NCBI GenBank assembly: GCA_019744975.1
Contig: JAIETP010000016.1
Location: forward strand, 36,973-100,972
Origin: Burkholderiales bacterium
Lineage (GTDB): Bacteria; Pseudomonadota; Gammaproteobacteria; Burkholderiales; SG8-41
Direction: 5' to 3'
Length of the DNA: 64,000 nucleotides
The position numbers and the translations under genes are program-made. Positions 35,450 to 44,904 of the stretch are shown here, one piece after another. How positions within the stretch are numbered: position 1 is the stretch's first letter; each line of letters starts with the position of its first letter. The notes under the pieces were generated by a model. That model ran no database searches and was not told the DNA's origin. It saw only the letters and a list, made by a program, of their open reading frames with translations.

Positions 35450-35587
35450 GCTTGTTGAAAAAGTGATGGGCGAGCGCGTTGGGAGCGTAGCGACCGAGCG
35501 CACACGCCTTCAAGTCATTGATTAAGCGAGTGTTGCCCCACCATTAAAGCCGGGCTCATTTGCACCAACAGGAAGTTTTCAACAAAC
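35450..35587. mobile_element. MITE-like repeat, copy B
   Basis: About 138 bases bounded by TTGTTGAAAA (35452-35461) and its exact inverted copy TTTTCAACAA (35576-35585). The left ~75 bases share about 80% identity with copy A at 12.2 kb, including GGGAGCGTAGCGACC and GAGCGCACACGC. The right end lies 3 bases from the dprA stop codon. No ORF inside. Together with the bases back to topB this accounts for the 256-base spacer. Confidence 0.68.
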
Positions 35588-35589
35588 TT

Positions 35590-36675
35590 TCAGGACAGGC
35601 GCTGCCAGCGTCCCCCGGGTAGCGCCTCGATCAATCCCGCCAATTCGAGGTTAGTCAGTGCGGTGTTGAGCGCTCCAATGGCGAGTCCGCTACGTTGTTG
35701 CAAGGTATCGATATCCACCGGATCGAAGCTGAGGTGTGTGAGCAGCGGATGTGTGTCCGCATCATTTGCCGGCGCCGTGGCGACGCGGGCGGCCGGCTGC
35801 GACAAGCCCAGCTCTTCCAGTACATCCTGCGCCGATTCCACCAGCTTGGCGCCCTGCTTGATCAGCGCATGACAACCTTTGGCCAGCGGCGAATGTATGG
35901 ATCCGGGAATCGCAAAAACTTCCCGGCCCTGATCGGTGGCAAGACGCGCCGTGATCAGAGAGCCACTGGAAATGGCGGCCTCAACGACCAGACAGCCTTT
36001 GGATAATCCGCAAATCAGACGATTGCGCTGCGGAAAATTGGCCGCCAGCGCCGGAGTGCCCAGTGGAAATTCCGAGACCAGCGCACCTTGCGCCGCAATA
36101 CGATGGGCCAGATCGCGATTGCGCGCCGGATACACGGTATCGAGCCCGGTGCCGACCACGGCAACGGTTGAGCTGGCACCGTCGAGTCCGCCGCGATGCG
36201 CGGCTGCGTCCACGCCCAGCGCGAGGCCGCTGATGATAGTGAGTCCGGCATTGCTCAGCGCTGCGGCAAAAGCTTCTGCGTTGGTGAGACCCTGCGCAGT
36301 GGCGTTGCGGCTGCCGACGATGGCGAACCCGGGTCTGTTCAGCAGATCCAGCCGTCCTTTTACATAGAATAGCGGCGGTGGATCGGGGATTTCCAGCAAA
36401 GCCCGCGGATAATCGGGATCAGCCAGGGTGAGGACATGATTGGCCGGATCGTCCAGCCAGGAGCCGACAGCGCTCCAGCGTGCCGGATCGGCCCCGCCGT
36501 TGCGGATGGCATGGGCGATTTTTTCACTGACGATGCCGCTCAGCGCGCGGTGGCTGGCGGTCAGAATGTTTGCCGGCGAGCCCAGCGCCACCAGCAGCTT
36601 GCGCAGCGATTGATGTCCCAGCCCCGGCAGCAGGCTCAGGCGAAGCCAGGCTTCCAGATCCGCGTCAATGGACAT
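35590..36675 (-). CDS. dprA: DNA-processing protein DprA
   Basis: Loads RecA on incoming single-stranded DNA during natural transformation. 361 residues from ATG 36675 (MSIDADLEAWLRLSLLPGLG); the frame continues upstream to 36741 without family match. A SAM-like N-terminus is followed by the Rossmann DprA/Smf core (FAIVGSRNATAQGLTNAEAF, GLALGVDAAAHRGGL, GTGLDTVYPARNRDLA) and a C-terminal winged-helix region (HPLLTHLSFDPVDIDTLQQR). Confidence 0.95.
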   Translation of the reverse strand: MSIDADLEAWLRLSLLPGLGHQSLRKLLVALGSPANILTASHRALSGIVSEKIAHAIRNGGADPARWSAVGSWLDDPANHVLTLADPDYPRALLEIPDPPPLFYVKGRLDLLNRPGFAIVGSRNATAQGLTNAEAFAAALSNAGLTIISGLALGVDAAAHRGGLDGASSTVAVVGTGLDTVYPARNRDLAHRIAAQGALVSEFPLGTPALAANFPQRNRLICGLSKGCLVVEAAISSGSLITARLATDQGREVFAIPGSIHSPLAKGCHALIKQGAKLVESAQDVLEELGLSQPAARVATAPANDADTHPLLTHLSFDPVDIDTLQQRSGLAIGALNTALTNLELAGLIEALPGGRWQRLS

Positions 36676-36741
36676 CGGAAGCGGGTTGATCCGTACTGGG
36701 GGAAAGAAGCGGACAGCGGGCGCCTGCGCCCGCTGCGGCAA

Positions 36742-37884
36742 TCAGGGATTGGTTACGTAATCAGAAACCGCGACCGGGCGGCTGGCTTCCATCACCAGAG
36801 CAAACGACGCACGGTCAAAGGTGCGGAACACCATGACCAGACCGTAACGCTGGTCCGGCAGTTGTGCGATGTCCTGATTGGTAATGGCTTCGCCCCGCTC
36901 CAACAGGGTAGCGCGCGGCGGAATCGTTTCACTGTAATAAGTGCGCGGTGCGTCGCTGCCAGAAAAGCCGCTGCGGCCGAACAGCGGCGCGGTGCGCTGG
37001 CTGTAACGAGCGCTGGTCTGGCTGCGTTCGATGGCAAGCACGGTACCCACCTGCAGCCCGTCCTTGCTGCCTCTGGACAAAGTCACGATGGACAGTGGCC
37101 CGGTCTCCTGTAGACCGCCATAGGCCGAGATTATGCGGCCCTTGACCGGCGCTTTCGGCTGCTGCGGCACATAGGCAAATACAGGGGTTTGTTTGCCCAG
37201 CGGCAGCAGGCGGTCATCGCGGAAAATTTCCTGCACGGAGCGGGTGATTTCTATGGTCGCGACATTGCCATGCTGATTTACCCGGGCCTCACCCAGATAG
37301 GTGGCTTCATAACCGAGGATCTGGTTGTTATCGGGATCAACCAGCGGATCGCCGCGGCGGAAAATCTGCCACTGGTCACCTTTGTCTTTGCTGAGGCCAT
37401 GGACGAATGCGCGATCACCGGGTCCCAGCGTGACGCGTCCGTCCGCGGTGGCGACGATTTTAGGCGCGCTTTCGAGTTCATCCTCACCGACTACCAGCGG
37501 CTTGGACAAGAACGGTTCAATCACTGACGGCAGAATGCTCGGCACGGCGCTGAGCGTGCTGGGTTCGCTACGTACTTTCGGTTCCAGTTTTGTGGTGCTG
37601 AGTTGCACCAGGCTCAGCTGGGCTTCGCCACCGCTGCGGTCCAGCACGATGACGTCACCGGGATAGATCAGGTGCGGATTTTTGAGCTGCTCCTGATTCA
37701 TTTTCCACAGTTCAGGCCAGCGCCACGGCTCCTTCAGATAACGTCCGGAAATACCCCACAGGGTGTCCCCTTTTTGCACCGTGTAACGGTCGGGGGCGCC
37801 ATCCCGCATGTCGGCAGACGTGGCGGCGACCGCGGACAATGCCGGAGTTATCAACAAAATCAGGGATATAATTGCTTTTCGCAT
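36742..37884 (-). CDS. Secreted LysM peptidoglycan-binding protein
   Basis: 380 residues from ATG 37884, preceded by AAGGTGG 8 bases away (an in-frame GTG at 37896 is the alternative). Signal peptide MRKAIISLILLITPALSAVA. One LysM domain at about 35-85 (YTVQKGDTLWGISGRYLKEP, NPHLIYPGDVIVL), then a long beta-rich region of unknown function. It lies between dprA and def in the usual betaproteobacterial location and diverges from def. Probably a periplasmic cell-wall-associated protein; its biochemical activity is not evident. Confidence 0.88.
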   Translation of the reverse strand: MRKAIISLILLITPALSAVAATSADMRDGAPDRYTVQKGDTLWGISGRYLKEPWRWPELWKMNQEQLKNPHLIYPGDVIVLDRSGGEAQLSLVQLSTTKLEPKVRSEPSTLSAVPSILPSVIEPFLSKPLVVGEDELESAPKIVATADGRVTLGPGDRAFVHGLSKDKGDQWQIFRRGDPLVDPDNNQILGYEATYLGEARVNQHGNVATIEITRSVQEIFRDDRLLPLGKQTPVFAYVPQQPKAPVKGRIISAYGGLQETGPLSIVTLSRGSKDGLQVGTVLAIERSQTSARYSQRTAPLFGRSGFSGSDAPRTYYSETIPPRATLLERGEAITNQDIAQLPDQRYGLVMVFRTFDRASFALVMEASRPVAVSDYVTNP

Positions 37885-37996
37885 GTGGAGCCCCACCTTA
37901 ATGTGAGCGTCGCCGGCGTACTCGTGCAGAAACCGCAGCCGACGTAAGAGTTTGGTTTAAATTCTGCATCTAGCTGATTAAATTGGCAAGTTTTTC

Positions 37997-38500
37997 ATGG
38001 CTTTACTTCCGATATTGCACTACCCCGATCCGCGCCTGCACAAGGTTGCAGCGCCGGTGAAGCGGGTGGATGACAAAATATGTAAATTAATCAAAGACAT
38101 GGCTGATACCATGTACGCTGCGCCGGGTATTGGTCTTGCCGCAACACAAGTGGATGTACATCTGCGGATCATCGTTATCGACATCAGCGAAACCCGCGAC
38201 CAGTTGCAGGTGTTCATCAACCCGGAAATCCTCAGTGCCGAAGGTGAGGCTGAGTGTGAAGAAGGCTGCCTTTCGGTGCCCGGGATTTTCGAAAAGGTCA
38301 CGCGCGCCGCCAAAGTCACGGTTTCGGCGCTGGATGAACAGGGCAAGGAGCGCCAGCTCGAGGCCGACGGCCTGCTGGCGGTCTGTATCCAGCATGAAAT
38401 GGATCATCTGATCGGGCGGGTTTTTGTCGAAAAACTGTCCCGCCTGAAGCAACAACGCATCACAGCCAAGCTGGTCAAACAGCAGCGGCAGGCGATGTAG
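37997..38500 (+). CDS. def: Peptide deformylase
   Basis: Metalloenzyme removing the formyl group from nascent N-terminal methionine. 167 residues. The three motifs are [21 protein letters not shown] (metal-ligand Cys) and CIQHEMDHL (the HExxH-type metal site). It is 24 bases before fmt; the enzymes that add and remove the formyl group are thus encoded together. Confidence 0.98.
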   Translation: MALLPILHYPDPRLHKVAAPVKRVDDKICKLIKDMADTMYAAPGIGLAATQVDVHLRIIVIDISETRDQLQVFINPEILSAEGEAECEEGCLSVPGIFEKVTRAAKVTVSALDEQGKERQLEADGLLAVCIQHEMDHLIGRVFVEKLSRLKQQRITAKLVKQQRQAM

Positions 38501-38524
38501 ACCGCGTTCGCGGCCACGCACCCA

Positions 38525-39445
38525 TTGAAAATCATTTTTGCAGGTACGCCGGCGTTTGCCGCTGCTGCGCTGGCCGCGCTGCTCGACGGCGGGCATGACG
38601 TGGTGCATGTGCTGACACAGCCGGACCGCCCGGCCGGACGCGGCCAGAAGCCGCAGGCTTCCGCGGTGAAACAGCTGGCGCTGGCCCGCCAGCTTGCCTT
38701 GTCACAACCCGCGACGCTCAAGGATCCCGCGCTTACCGCGCAACTTGCGGATTTGTACGCCGAGGTCATGGTGGTTGCAGCCTACGGCCTGATGATCCCC
38801 GAATCCCTGTTGCGGTTGCCTCCCCGCGGCTGCCTGAATATTCACGCATCGTTGTTGCCGCGATGGCGCGGTGCAGCCCCCATCCAGCGCGCCCTGTTGG
38901 CCGGCGATGTCGAGACCGGCGTTACCATCATGCAAATGGACGCGGGGCTGGACACCGGCGCCATGCTGTTGGCGCAGGCGGTGACGATTGCTGCGGACGA
39001 CAACGCACAAACCCTGCACGACAAACTTGCCGGCCTCGGCGCGCAACTGCTGTTACGCACATTGCAGGAACAGCCCCAACCGGTGCAGCAGGACAACGCA
39101 AACGCAACGTACGCTGCAAAAATCAGCAGAAGTGAAGCGCATATCGACTGGACGCGACCGGCGGTTGAAATCGATCGACTGATCCGCGCTTTCAATCCGG
39201 CGCCCGGCGCCTATACGACGTGGAATGGACAGACACTGAAAATCTGGCGTGCTGAACCGGCCCCCGCCATTTCTGGCACCGTAGCCGGCACCGTTGTGCA
39301 GGCAGACACCCACGGTGTAGTGGTTGCCACGGGTGCCGGTACCATCCGCCTGCTTGAGTTGCAGCGCGCCGGCGGCAAACGGCTCGCGCCGCGGCAATTT
39401 TTGGCGGGAACCCCCATTGATGCAGGTACGCGTTTTGAAGCCTGA
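38525..39445 (+). CDS. fmt: Methionyl-tRNA formyltransferase
   Basis: Formylates initiator Met-tRNA using 10-formyl-THF. 306 residues from a TTG start that places MKIIFAGTPAFAAAALAALL at the N-terminus. Motifs: HVLTQPDRPAGRGQ, and LNIHASLLPRWRGAAPIQRA with the catalytic Asn/His and later Asp (VTIMQMDAGLDTGAML). C-terminal OB-fold domain. No strong Shine-Dalgarno is visible, so translation may depend on coupling with def. Confidence 0.96.
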   Translation: MKIIFAGTPAFAAAALAALLDGGHDVVHVLTQPDRPAGRGQKPQASAVKQLALARQLALSQPATLKDPALTAQLADLYAEVMVVAAYGLMIPESLLRLPPRGCLNIHASLLPRWRGAAPIQRALLAGDVETGVTIMQMDAGLDTGAMLLAQAVTIAADDNAQTLHDKLAGLGAQLLLRTLQEQPQPVQQDNANATYAAKISRSEAHIDWTRPAVEIDRLIRAFNPAPGAYTTWNGQTLKIWRAEPAPAISGTVAGTVVQADTHGVVVATGAGTIRLLELQRAGGKRLAPRQFLAGTPIDAGTRFEA

Positions 39446-39478
39446 CGTTTTACGTGCAGATGATTTTCGGAGTCTTCA

Positions 39479-40768
39479 TTGAGCATGGAACGCGTACAGT
39501 GCCTGGCCGCGGAAGCGGTATCACGCGTACTGGCGGGACGCAGTCTTGATGCCGAACTCGCGGAGACCTGGCGCAGCGAAGCCACGCTGACGGTGCAGGA
39601 ACGCGGTGCGGTGCAGGATCTCGCCTACGGTGTGTTGCGTCGCCTGGGTTTTCTCGAAGCATTGCTTGGCCAGTTACTGCATCGGCCGCCGACGGATGCG
39701 CTGGTGCGCAACCTGCTGCAGGTCGCGCTCTACCAATTGCTCCACAGCAAGGCGCGCCCCTATACCATCGTTGATCATGCCGTGCCGGCCTGTGCGCAGC
39801 TGGGTTTTCCGCAGGCCCAGGGGCTGGTCAATGCGGTATTGCGCAATTTCCTGCGTCGCCGCGCTGAACTCGAGGTCGCGGCTGCAGGTACAGACGAAGG
39901 ACGATATTCATACCCGCAATGGTGGATCACAAAACTGGCTGCGCAATTTCCGCGGAATTTCCGCGAAATCCTTGAAGCCGGCAACGTCCGTCCGCCGTTG
40001 ACGCTGCGGGTCAATCGTCGCCGTATTACGCGCGAAGCCTATCTTGAAATGCTCGAAGGTGCTGCGATTGCCGCTGCTCCCGTGGGCCGGCATGGCGTGA
40101 TCATCGAAAAGCCGCGGCCGGTTGCCCAGCTGCCCGGATTCTCGGCCGGACTGGTATCCGTACAGGATGCCGGCGCGCAACTGGCCGCTGAACTGCTCGA
40201 TGTTGCCGATGGCATGCGGGTGCTCGATGCATGCGCTGCCCCCGGCGGCAAAACCGCACACCTGCTGGAATTGGCCGATCTTGAGCTCATCGCGGTCGAT
40301 ATTGATGCGGAGCGTCTGCAACGGGTGACGGACAACCTGACGCGACTGTCGCTGCGTGCACAGCTGCGGCAGGCTGACGCCGGACGGCCGGAACAATGGC
40401 GCGATGCCGGAACATTTGATCGCATCCTCGCCGACGTGCCATGCACCGCGTCCGGCGTGGTGCGCCGCCATCCGGATATCAAATGGCTGCGCCAGCAGAG
40501 CGACATCAAGGCACTGGTTGTCCGGCAGGCACGCATTCTCGACACGCTTTGGCAGTTGCTGGGCAGTGGTGGTAAATTGCTGTATGCAACCTGCTCAGTA
40601 TTTGGTGAAGAAAATAACCGGCAGGTCGAACAATTCATTGCCCGTCATCACGATGCGCGGCAACTTTCCCTTCCGCTGCTCGCTGACGGCTTAAAACATA
40701 TCGACGGCCAACTGCTTCCCGATGCAGCGCATGATGGTTTTTTTTACGCCCTTCTGGAAAAAAATTGA
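39479..40768 (+). CDS. rsmB: 16S rRNA (cytosine-C5)-methyltransferase RsmB
   Basis: Methylates C967 of 16S rRNA. 429 residues. The N-terminal NusB-like domain is followed by the SAM fold with CAAPGGKTAHLLEL, the catalytic DVPCTASGVVRRHPDI and the second Cys in YATCSVFGEEN. TTG at 39479 is chosen because GGAG lies 6 bases upstream; ATG 39485 is possible. It overlaps the next gene by 47 bases. Confidence 0.96.
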   Translation: MSMERVQCLAAEAVSRVLAGRSLDAELAETWRSEATLTVQERGAVQDLAYGVLRRLGFLEALLGQLLHRPPTDALVRNLLQVALYQLLHSKARPYTIVDHAVPACAQLGFPQAQGLVNAVLRNFLRRRAELEVAAAGTDEGRYSYPQWWITKLAAQFPRNFREILEAGNVRPPLTLRVNRRRITREAYLEMLEGAAIAAAPVGRHGVIIEKPRPVAQLPGFSAGLVSVQDAGAQLAAELLDVADGMRVLDACAAPGGKTAHLLELADLELIAVDIDAERLQRVTDNLTRLSLRAQLRQADAGRPEQWRDAGTFDRILADVPCTASGVVRRHPDIKWLRQQSDIKALVVRQARILDTLWQLLGSGGKLLYATCSVFGEENNRQVEQFIARHHDARQLSLPLLADGLKHIDGQLLPDAAHDGFFYALLEKN

Positions 40769-41312
40769 TCTGGCGGCACTGCTGCTGGCATTCGCGCTCG
40801 CGGTGCCGGCGCAACTCCATGCGCAGCCCCACGGCATTGACGTGCGCCGCGTCACCGTTGCCACGGCGGATGATCACTATGTACTCGAAGCCAATATCGA
40901 CATCGTCCTTTCCGCGCCCCTCGAAGACGCGCTGCACAAGGGTATCCCGCTGTATTTCCTGCTCGAATTCGAGATGGTCCGTTCGCGCTGGTACTGGTTC
41001 AACGACAAGGCGGTGTCCCGGCAACAGCAGTACCGGCTGCAATTTAACGCGCTGACGCGCCAGTACCGTATCGGCGTCGGTGCGTTCTACCAGAATTTTC
41101 CGACGCTGGCCGAAGCGCTGCAGGTGATGACCAAGGTGAGGCGGCGCGAAGATCTCGACCCCGGCACGCTGAGCAAAGGCACCACCTACACCGCCGGTCT
41201 GCGGCTGCGCCTCGATACCTCGCAACTGCCCAAACCATTCAACCTGAATGCGCTGGGTTCCCGGGAATGGAACATCGGCTCGGATTGGGTGCGCTGGGCG
41301 GTGACGCCATGA
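40722..41312 (+). CDS. DUF4390-family periplasmic protein
   Basis: 196 residues with an N-terminal signal peptide/anchor (IDLAALLLAFALAVPAQLHA) and a beta-rich body (VRRVTVATADDHYVLEANID, MVRSRWYWFNDKAV). The family has no defined function, but it is consistently located between rsmB and an NtrY-type kinase in betaproteobacteria, as here: it overlaps rsmB by 47 bases and the kinase by 4. A sensory accessory role for the kinase is possible but unproven. Confidence 0.85.
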   Translation: MQRMMVFFTPFWKKIDLAALLLAFALAVPAQLHAQPHGIDVRRVTVATADDHYVLEANIDIVLSAPLEDALHKGIPLYFLLEFEMVRSRWYWFNDKAVSRQQQYRLQFNALTRQYRIGVGAFYQNFPTLAEALQVMTKVRRREDLDPGTLSKGTTYTAGLRLRLDTSQLPKPFNLNALGSREWNIGSDWVRWAVTP

Positions 41313-43495
41313 CGGCCATATCCGGCAAGCAGCCACGCACCGGCGCAGTCATGCGTTATCTGCTGCTGCTCTGTGCGGCGCTCGGTGTGGCAGCGGTATT
41401 CCTGCTCGCCTCGGTGAGTACCAACTCGGCCCTGTTCTCCCGGTATTACCCGACGCTGCTTGGCATCAACGTGGGAATCGCGTTGCTGCTGGCCGGCATG
41501 GTTGCGTACCAGCTGGTTCATCTGCGCGGGCGCCTCAAGGCCGGCGTGTTCGGCGCCAAACTGACCTTGCGCCTGGTCGCATTGTTCGGATTGATGGCCG
41601 TGTTGCCCGGTGCGTTGATTTACGGTGTGTCCGTACAGTTTGTATCGCAGAGTATTGAATCCTGGTTTGAAGTGCGGCTGGACAGCGCGCTGGAGAGCGG
41701 CCTCAATCTCGGCCGCCGCACACTGGATGGCCGCCTGAAAGAGCTGGCGGCCAAGGCCGATCGCATGGCATTGACGCTGTCAACGCGGCCGGCATCCGAA
41801 CATATCACCGCGCTGAACGAACTTCGCGAGCAGGCTGCCGTTGACGAGGTCACGCTGTTTACCCCGCGTGGCAAGGTGCTGGCTTTTTCCGGCAACGAGC
41901 GCAGCGGCATCGCGCCCGAAGTGCCGGGAGCGGCGGCGATGCGCCAGATCCGCATGCAGCAGGTTTACAGCGTGATCGAGGCCATTCCCGAACGCGGCCT
42001 GTACCTGCGTGCGTTGGCGCCGGTCAATACGATGGCGTTGACCGATGAAACCCGCGTGCTGCAGCTGTTGCAGGCGGTGCCTGCGCAGCTGGCGCGTGAT
42101 GCCGAAATCGTGCAAAGCGGCTACCGCGAATATCAGGAACTGCAATTGTCGCGGCGTGGCCTGAAAAGGCTCTACGCGATCACACTGACTCTGACACTGC
42201 TGCTTGCGTTGCTGTCCTCCCTGGGGCTGGCGTTTGTGCTGTCCAATCGTTTGTCCGCGCCGTTGAGTGCACTGGTTGAAGGTACGCGCGCGGTGGCGCA
42301 GGGCGACTTCAGCCGGCGCGCCGCGGTCGCCAGCCGTGATGAACTCGGCCAGCTGACGCAGTCTTTCAACAGCATGACGCTTCAGCTTGCCGAAGCGCAG
42401 GCACGCGTCGAGCGCAACCAGGCACAGCTTGCGCATGCCAAGGCCTATCTCGAAAGTGTGCTGGCGCATCTGTCGGCGGGCGTGCTGACCTTTGACGGCA
42501 ACCTGCGACTGCGTTCTGCCAATCCGAGTGCAGTGCATATTCTCGGCGCCGACCACGCACCACTGCTGGATGCCGCCTTGCTGGACTGGCCGGCCATGGA
42601 TGCTAGCCTGGCGCCGCTGGTGCAGGCGGTGGCCGAGGCTTTTTCCCGCCCGGATGCGGCGGAATGGCAACGCCAGGTCGAACGCGAAGTCAAAAGCGGC
42701 ACCCAGGCCCTGCTGCTGCGCGGCACACGTTTCGGCGAAAGCGGCGATACCGGACTGATCGTCGTGTTTGATGACGTAACCCAGCTCCTGCAGGCGCAGC
42801 GCGATGCCGCGTGGGCGGAAGTTGCCCGGCGCCTGGCCCACGAAATCAAAAACCCGCTGACCCCGATCCAGCTGTCGGCGGAACGAATCCAGTTCAAACT
42901 CGAGCCCAAGCTGTCGCCCGCGGACGCCGAAATCCTGGTGCGTTCAACGCAGACCATCGTCAGCCAGGTGGCCGCGTTGAAACGCATGGTGGATGCCTTC
43001 AGCCAGTATGCGCGCACGCCGGAGCCCGCGCTGCGTGCGCTGGATCTCAATGCCCTGATCCGCGAAGTGCTGATGCTCTACGAATCGCTGGGTCCAAGCA
43101 TGAAGCTCAACCTGGCAGCGACGTTGCCGCCGGTGCAGGGTGATGCCACCCAGATCCGGCAGGTGATCCATAACCTGCTGCAGAACGCGCAGGATGCGCT
43201 GGCCGGCACGGAGGCGCCGTACATCGAGATCGCGACGGCCGTACGCGACGGCCGTGCGGAGTTTTCGGTGACCGACAACGGTACCGGTTTCCCCGAACAA
43301 CTGATGAAGCGGGCCTTCGAACCCTATGTGACGACCAAGCCGCGCGGTACCGGACTCGGCCTGTCCATCGTGCGCAAGATCGTCGAAGAACATCATGGTG
43401 AAGTCACGATCACCAACGTTGCGCCACACGGCGCACGCGTGGCGATCATATTGCCGGCGGCCAATCAGGGTGCCGGAGAGCGTTCGGCCGCCTGA
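41309..43495 (+). CDS. NtrY-like membrane sensor histidine kinase
   Basis: 728 residues from ATG 41309, whose ATGA overlaps the preceding stop. Three N-terminal membrane helices (about 10-110), an extracytoplasmic sensor region, and a further helix before a HAMP domain (SNRLSAPLSALVEGTRAVAQ, DELGQLTQSFNSM) and a PAS-like region. HisKA has the phospho-accepting His in RRLAHEIKNPLTPIQLSAER; HATPase_c shows VIHNLLQNAQDAL, VTDNGTGFP and GTGLGLSIVRKI. It pairs with the adjacent response regulator. The signal sensed is unknown; the NtrY name reflects domain order and not proof of nitrogen sensing. Confidence 0.92.
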   Translation: MTAISGKQPRTGAVMRYLLLLCAALGVAAVFLLASVSTNSALFSRYYPTLLGINVGIALLLAGMVAYQLVHLRGRLKAGVFGAKLTLRLVALFGLMAVLPGALIYGVSVQFVSQSIESWFEVRLDSALESGLNLGRRTLDGRLKELAAKADRMALTLSTRPASEHITALNELREQAAVDEVTLFTPRGKVLAFSGNERSGIAPEVPGAAAMRQIRMQQVYSVIEAIPERGLYLRALAPVNTMALTDETRVLQLLQAVPAQLARDAEIVQSGYREYQELQLSRRGLKRLYAITLTLTLLLALLSSLGLAFVLSNRLSAPLSALVEGTRAVAQGDFSRRAAVASRDELGQLTQSFNSMTLQLAEAQARVERNQAQLAHAKAYLESVLAHLSAGVLTFDGNLRLRSANPSAVHILGADHAPLLDAALLDWPAMDASLAPLVQAVAEAFSRPDAAEWQRQVEREVKSGTQALLLRGTRFGESGDTGLIVVFDDVTQLLQAQRDAAWAEVARRLAHEIKNPLTPIQLSAERIQFKLEPKLSPADAEILVRSTQTIVSQVAALKRMVDAFSQYARTPEPALRALDLNALIREVLMLYESLGPSMKLNLAATLPPVQGDATQIRQVIHNLLQNAQDALAGTEAPYIEIATAVRDGRAEFSVTDNGTGFPEQLMKRAFEPYVTTKPRGTGLGLSIVRKIVEEHHGEVTITNVAPHGARVAIILPAANQGAGERSAA

Positions 43496-43532
43496 ACAGA
43501 ATAAGTAAACTGAGTTAAGCAGACCAATCAAT

Positions 43533-44786
43533 ATGCGACAAATTCTGGTAGTAGACGACGAAGTTGGCATCCGCGAACTCCTCTCGGAAATTCTTTCCGA
43601 TGAGGGTTATGACGTGCGGCTTGCAGAAAACGCCGGTGCCGCCCGTGCCTTTCGCACCCAGGTCCGGCCGGACCTGGTGCTGCTCGACATCTGGATGCCG
43701 GATACCGACGGCATCACGCTGCTCAAGGAATGGGCCAGCAGCGGACAGCTGACCATGCCGGTGGTGATGATGTCGGGCCACGGCACCATCGATACCGCGG
43801 TCGAAGCCACCCGCATCGGCGCCTACGATTTTCTTGAAAAACCGATAGCCCTGCAAAAGCTGCTGGCAACGGTTGGTCGCGCAATCACAAAAGGCGAACA
43901 GCGCCCGCATACCGCTGCCGCGCTGGCGATGCTGGGGCGCACGCCGGTGATCCAGGAGTTGAAACAACGGCTTGAAAGAATCGCCGCCGGTCGCGCAGCG
44001 GTCTTGATCCAGGGCGCACCGGGTTGCGCTTTCGAGGCCTGCGCACGCGCGCTGCATGTGCCGAGCAATCCCTGGCATGTGGTCGATCATGGCGCGCAGA
44101 CGGTCGAGACGCCGCTGGACCTGCTGCAGGCCGCCCGCGGCGGCACCTTGTTCGTGCGTGATGTCGCCGGGTTCAGCCGGATTGAGCAGCGCGGCCTGCA
44201 GGTGCTGCTGTCGCAGGCCGACCGTTATAACGTGCGCGTGGTCTGCGGCGCCACCCGTCCGTTGTCCGGACTGGTGGCCGAGGGCAGTTATGACGACCGC
44301 GTCTATCAGCTGCTCGGTGCCACCACCATCCAGTTACCCTTGCTGCGCGATCAGCGCGACGACATTCCCGAGCTTGCCGGCGTGATCCTCAATGATCTGG
44401 TTGAACAGAAGCTGGTGCCGCCGCGGCATTTCAGCACCGCGGCCCTGAATGCGCTGCGCACCCATGACTGGCCGGGCAATTTTTCCGAATTGCGCAGCGT
44501 GGTGCAGACACTGGCCAACACCGCGGTCGGCGAGCAGATTTCCCTGGAGGAAGTCCAGCGCGCGTTGCCGCAGGCGGCGGCGCCGAATGCCGCGGCATCA
44601 TTGCAACTCGACGCGCCCTTGCGCGACGCCCGCGATGCTTTCGAACGGGTTTATTTTGAGTACCACCTGGCCCGGGAAGGCGGCAATATCAGCCGCGTGG
44701 CCGATGCGGTGGGTCTCGAACGCACACATTTATATCGCAAGCTCAAGCACTTGGGCATCAAGACCTCGCGCAAGAACGAGGAATGA
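43533..44786 (+). CDS. NtrX-like response regulator with degenerate AAA+ domain
   Basis: 417 residues, shorter than usual NtrC/NtrX proteins. The receiver domain (1-120) is intact: acidic pair at 8-9, phospho-acceptor Asp52 in LLDIWMPDTDG, Lys in LEKPIALQ. The central domain keeps the outline of a sigma-54 AAA+ module but lacks its machinery: Walker A is IQGAPGCAFEA without GK[ST], the GAFTGA segment is missing, and Walker B reads LFVRDVAGF instead of LFLDE. The C-terminal Fis-type HTH is intact (GGNISRVADAVGLERTHLYR). It should bind DNA and be phosphorylated, but is unlikely to remodel sigma-54 RNA polymerase (inference). Confidence 0.9.
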   Translation: MRQILVVDDEVGIRELLSEILSDEGYDVRLAENAGAARAFRTQVRPDLVLLDIWMPDTDGITLLKEWASSGQLTMPVVMMSGHGTIDTAVEATRIGAYDFLEKPIALQKLLATVGRAITKGEQRPHTAAALAMLGRTPVIQELKQRLERIAAGRAAVLIQGAPGCAFEACARALHVPSNPWHVVDHGAQTVETPLDLLQAARGGTLFVRDVAGFSRIEQRGLQVLLSQADRYNVRVVCGATRPLSGLVAEGSYDDRVYQLLGATTIQLPLLRDQRDDIPELAGVILNDLVEQKLVPPRHFSTAALNALRTHDWPGNFSELRSVVQTLANTAVGEQISLEEVQRALPQAAAPNAAASLQLDAPLRDARDAFERVYFEYHLAREGGNISRVADAVGLERTHLYRKLKHLGIKTSRKNEE

Positions 44787-44904
44787 CCGCCGCGGCAAAC
44801 GGGCGGCCACATACTGGCTCCTGCTCTCGCGCCGGTGATGATGCTGCCGTTATAATGACGGCTTTTCTTCCCCCCGTTTTCGTTTCGCCAGGATCAAGCA
44901 AGCC

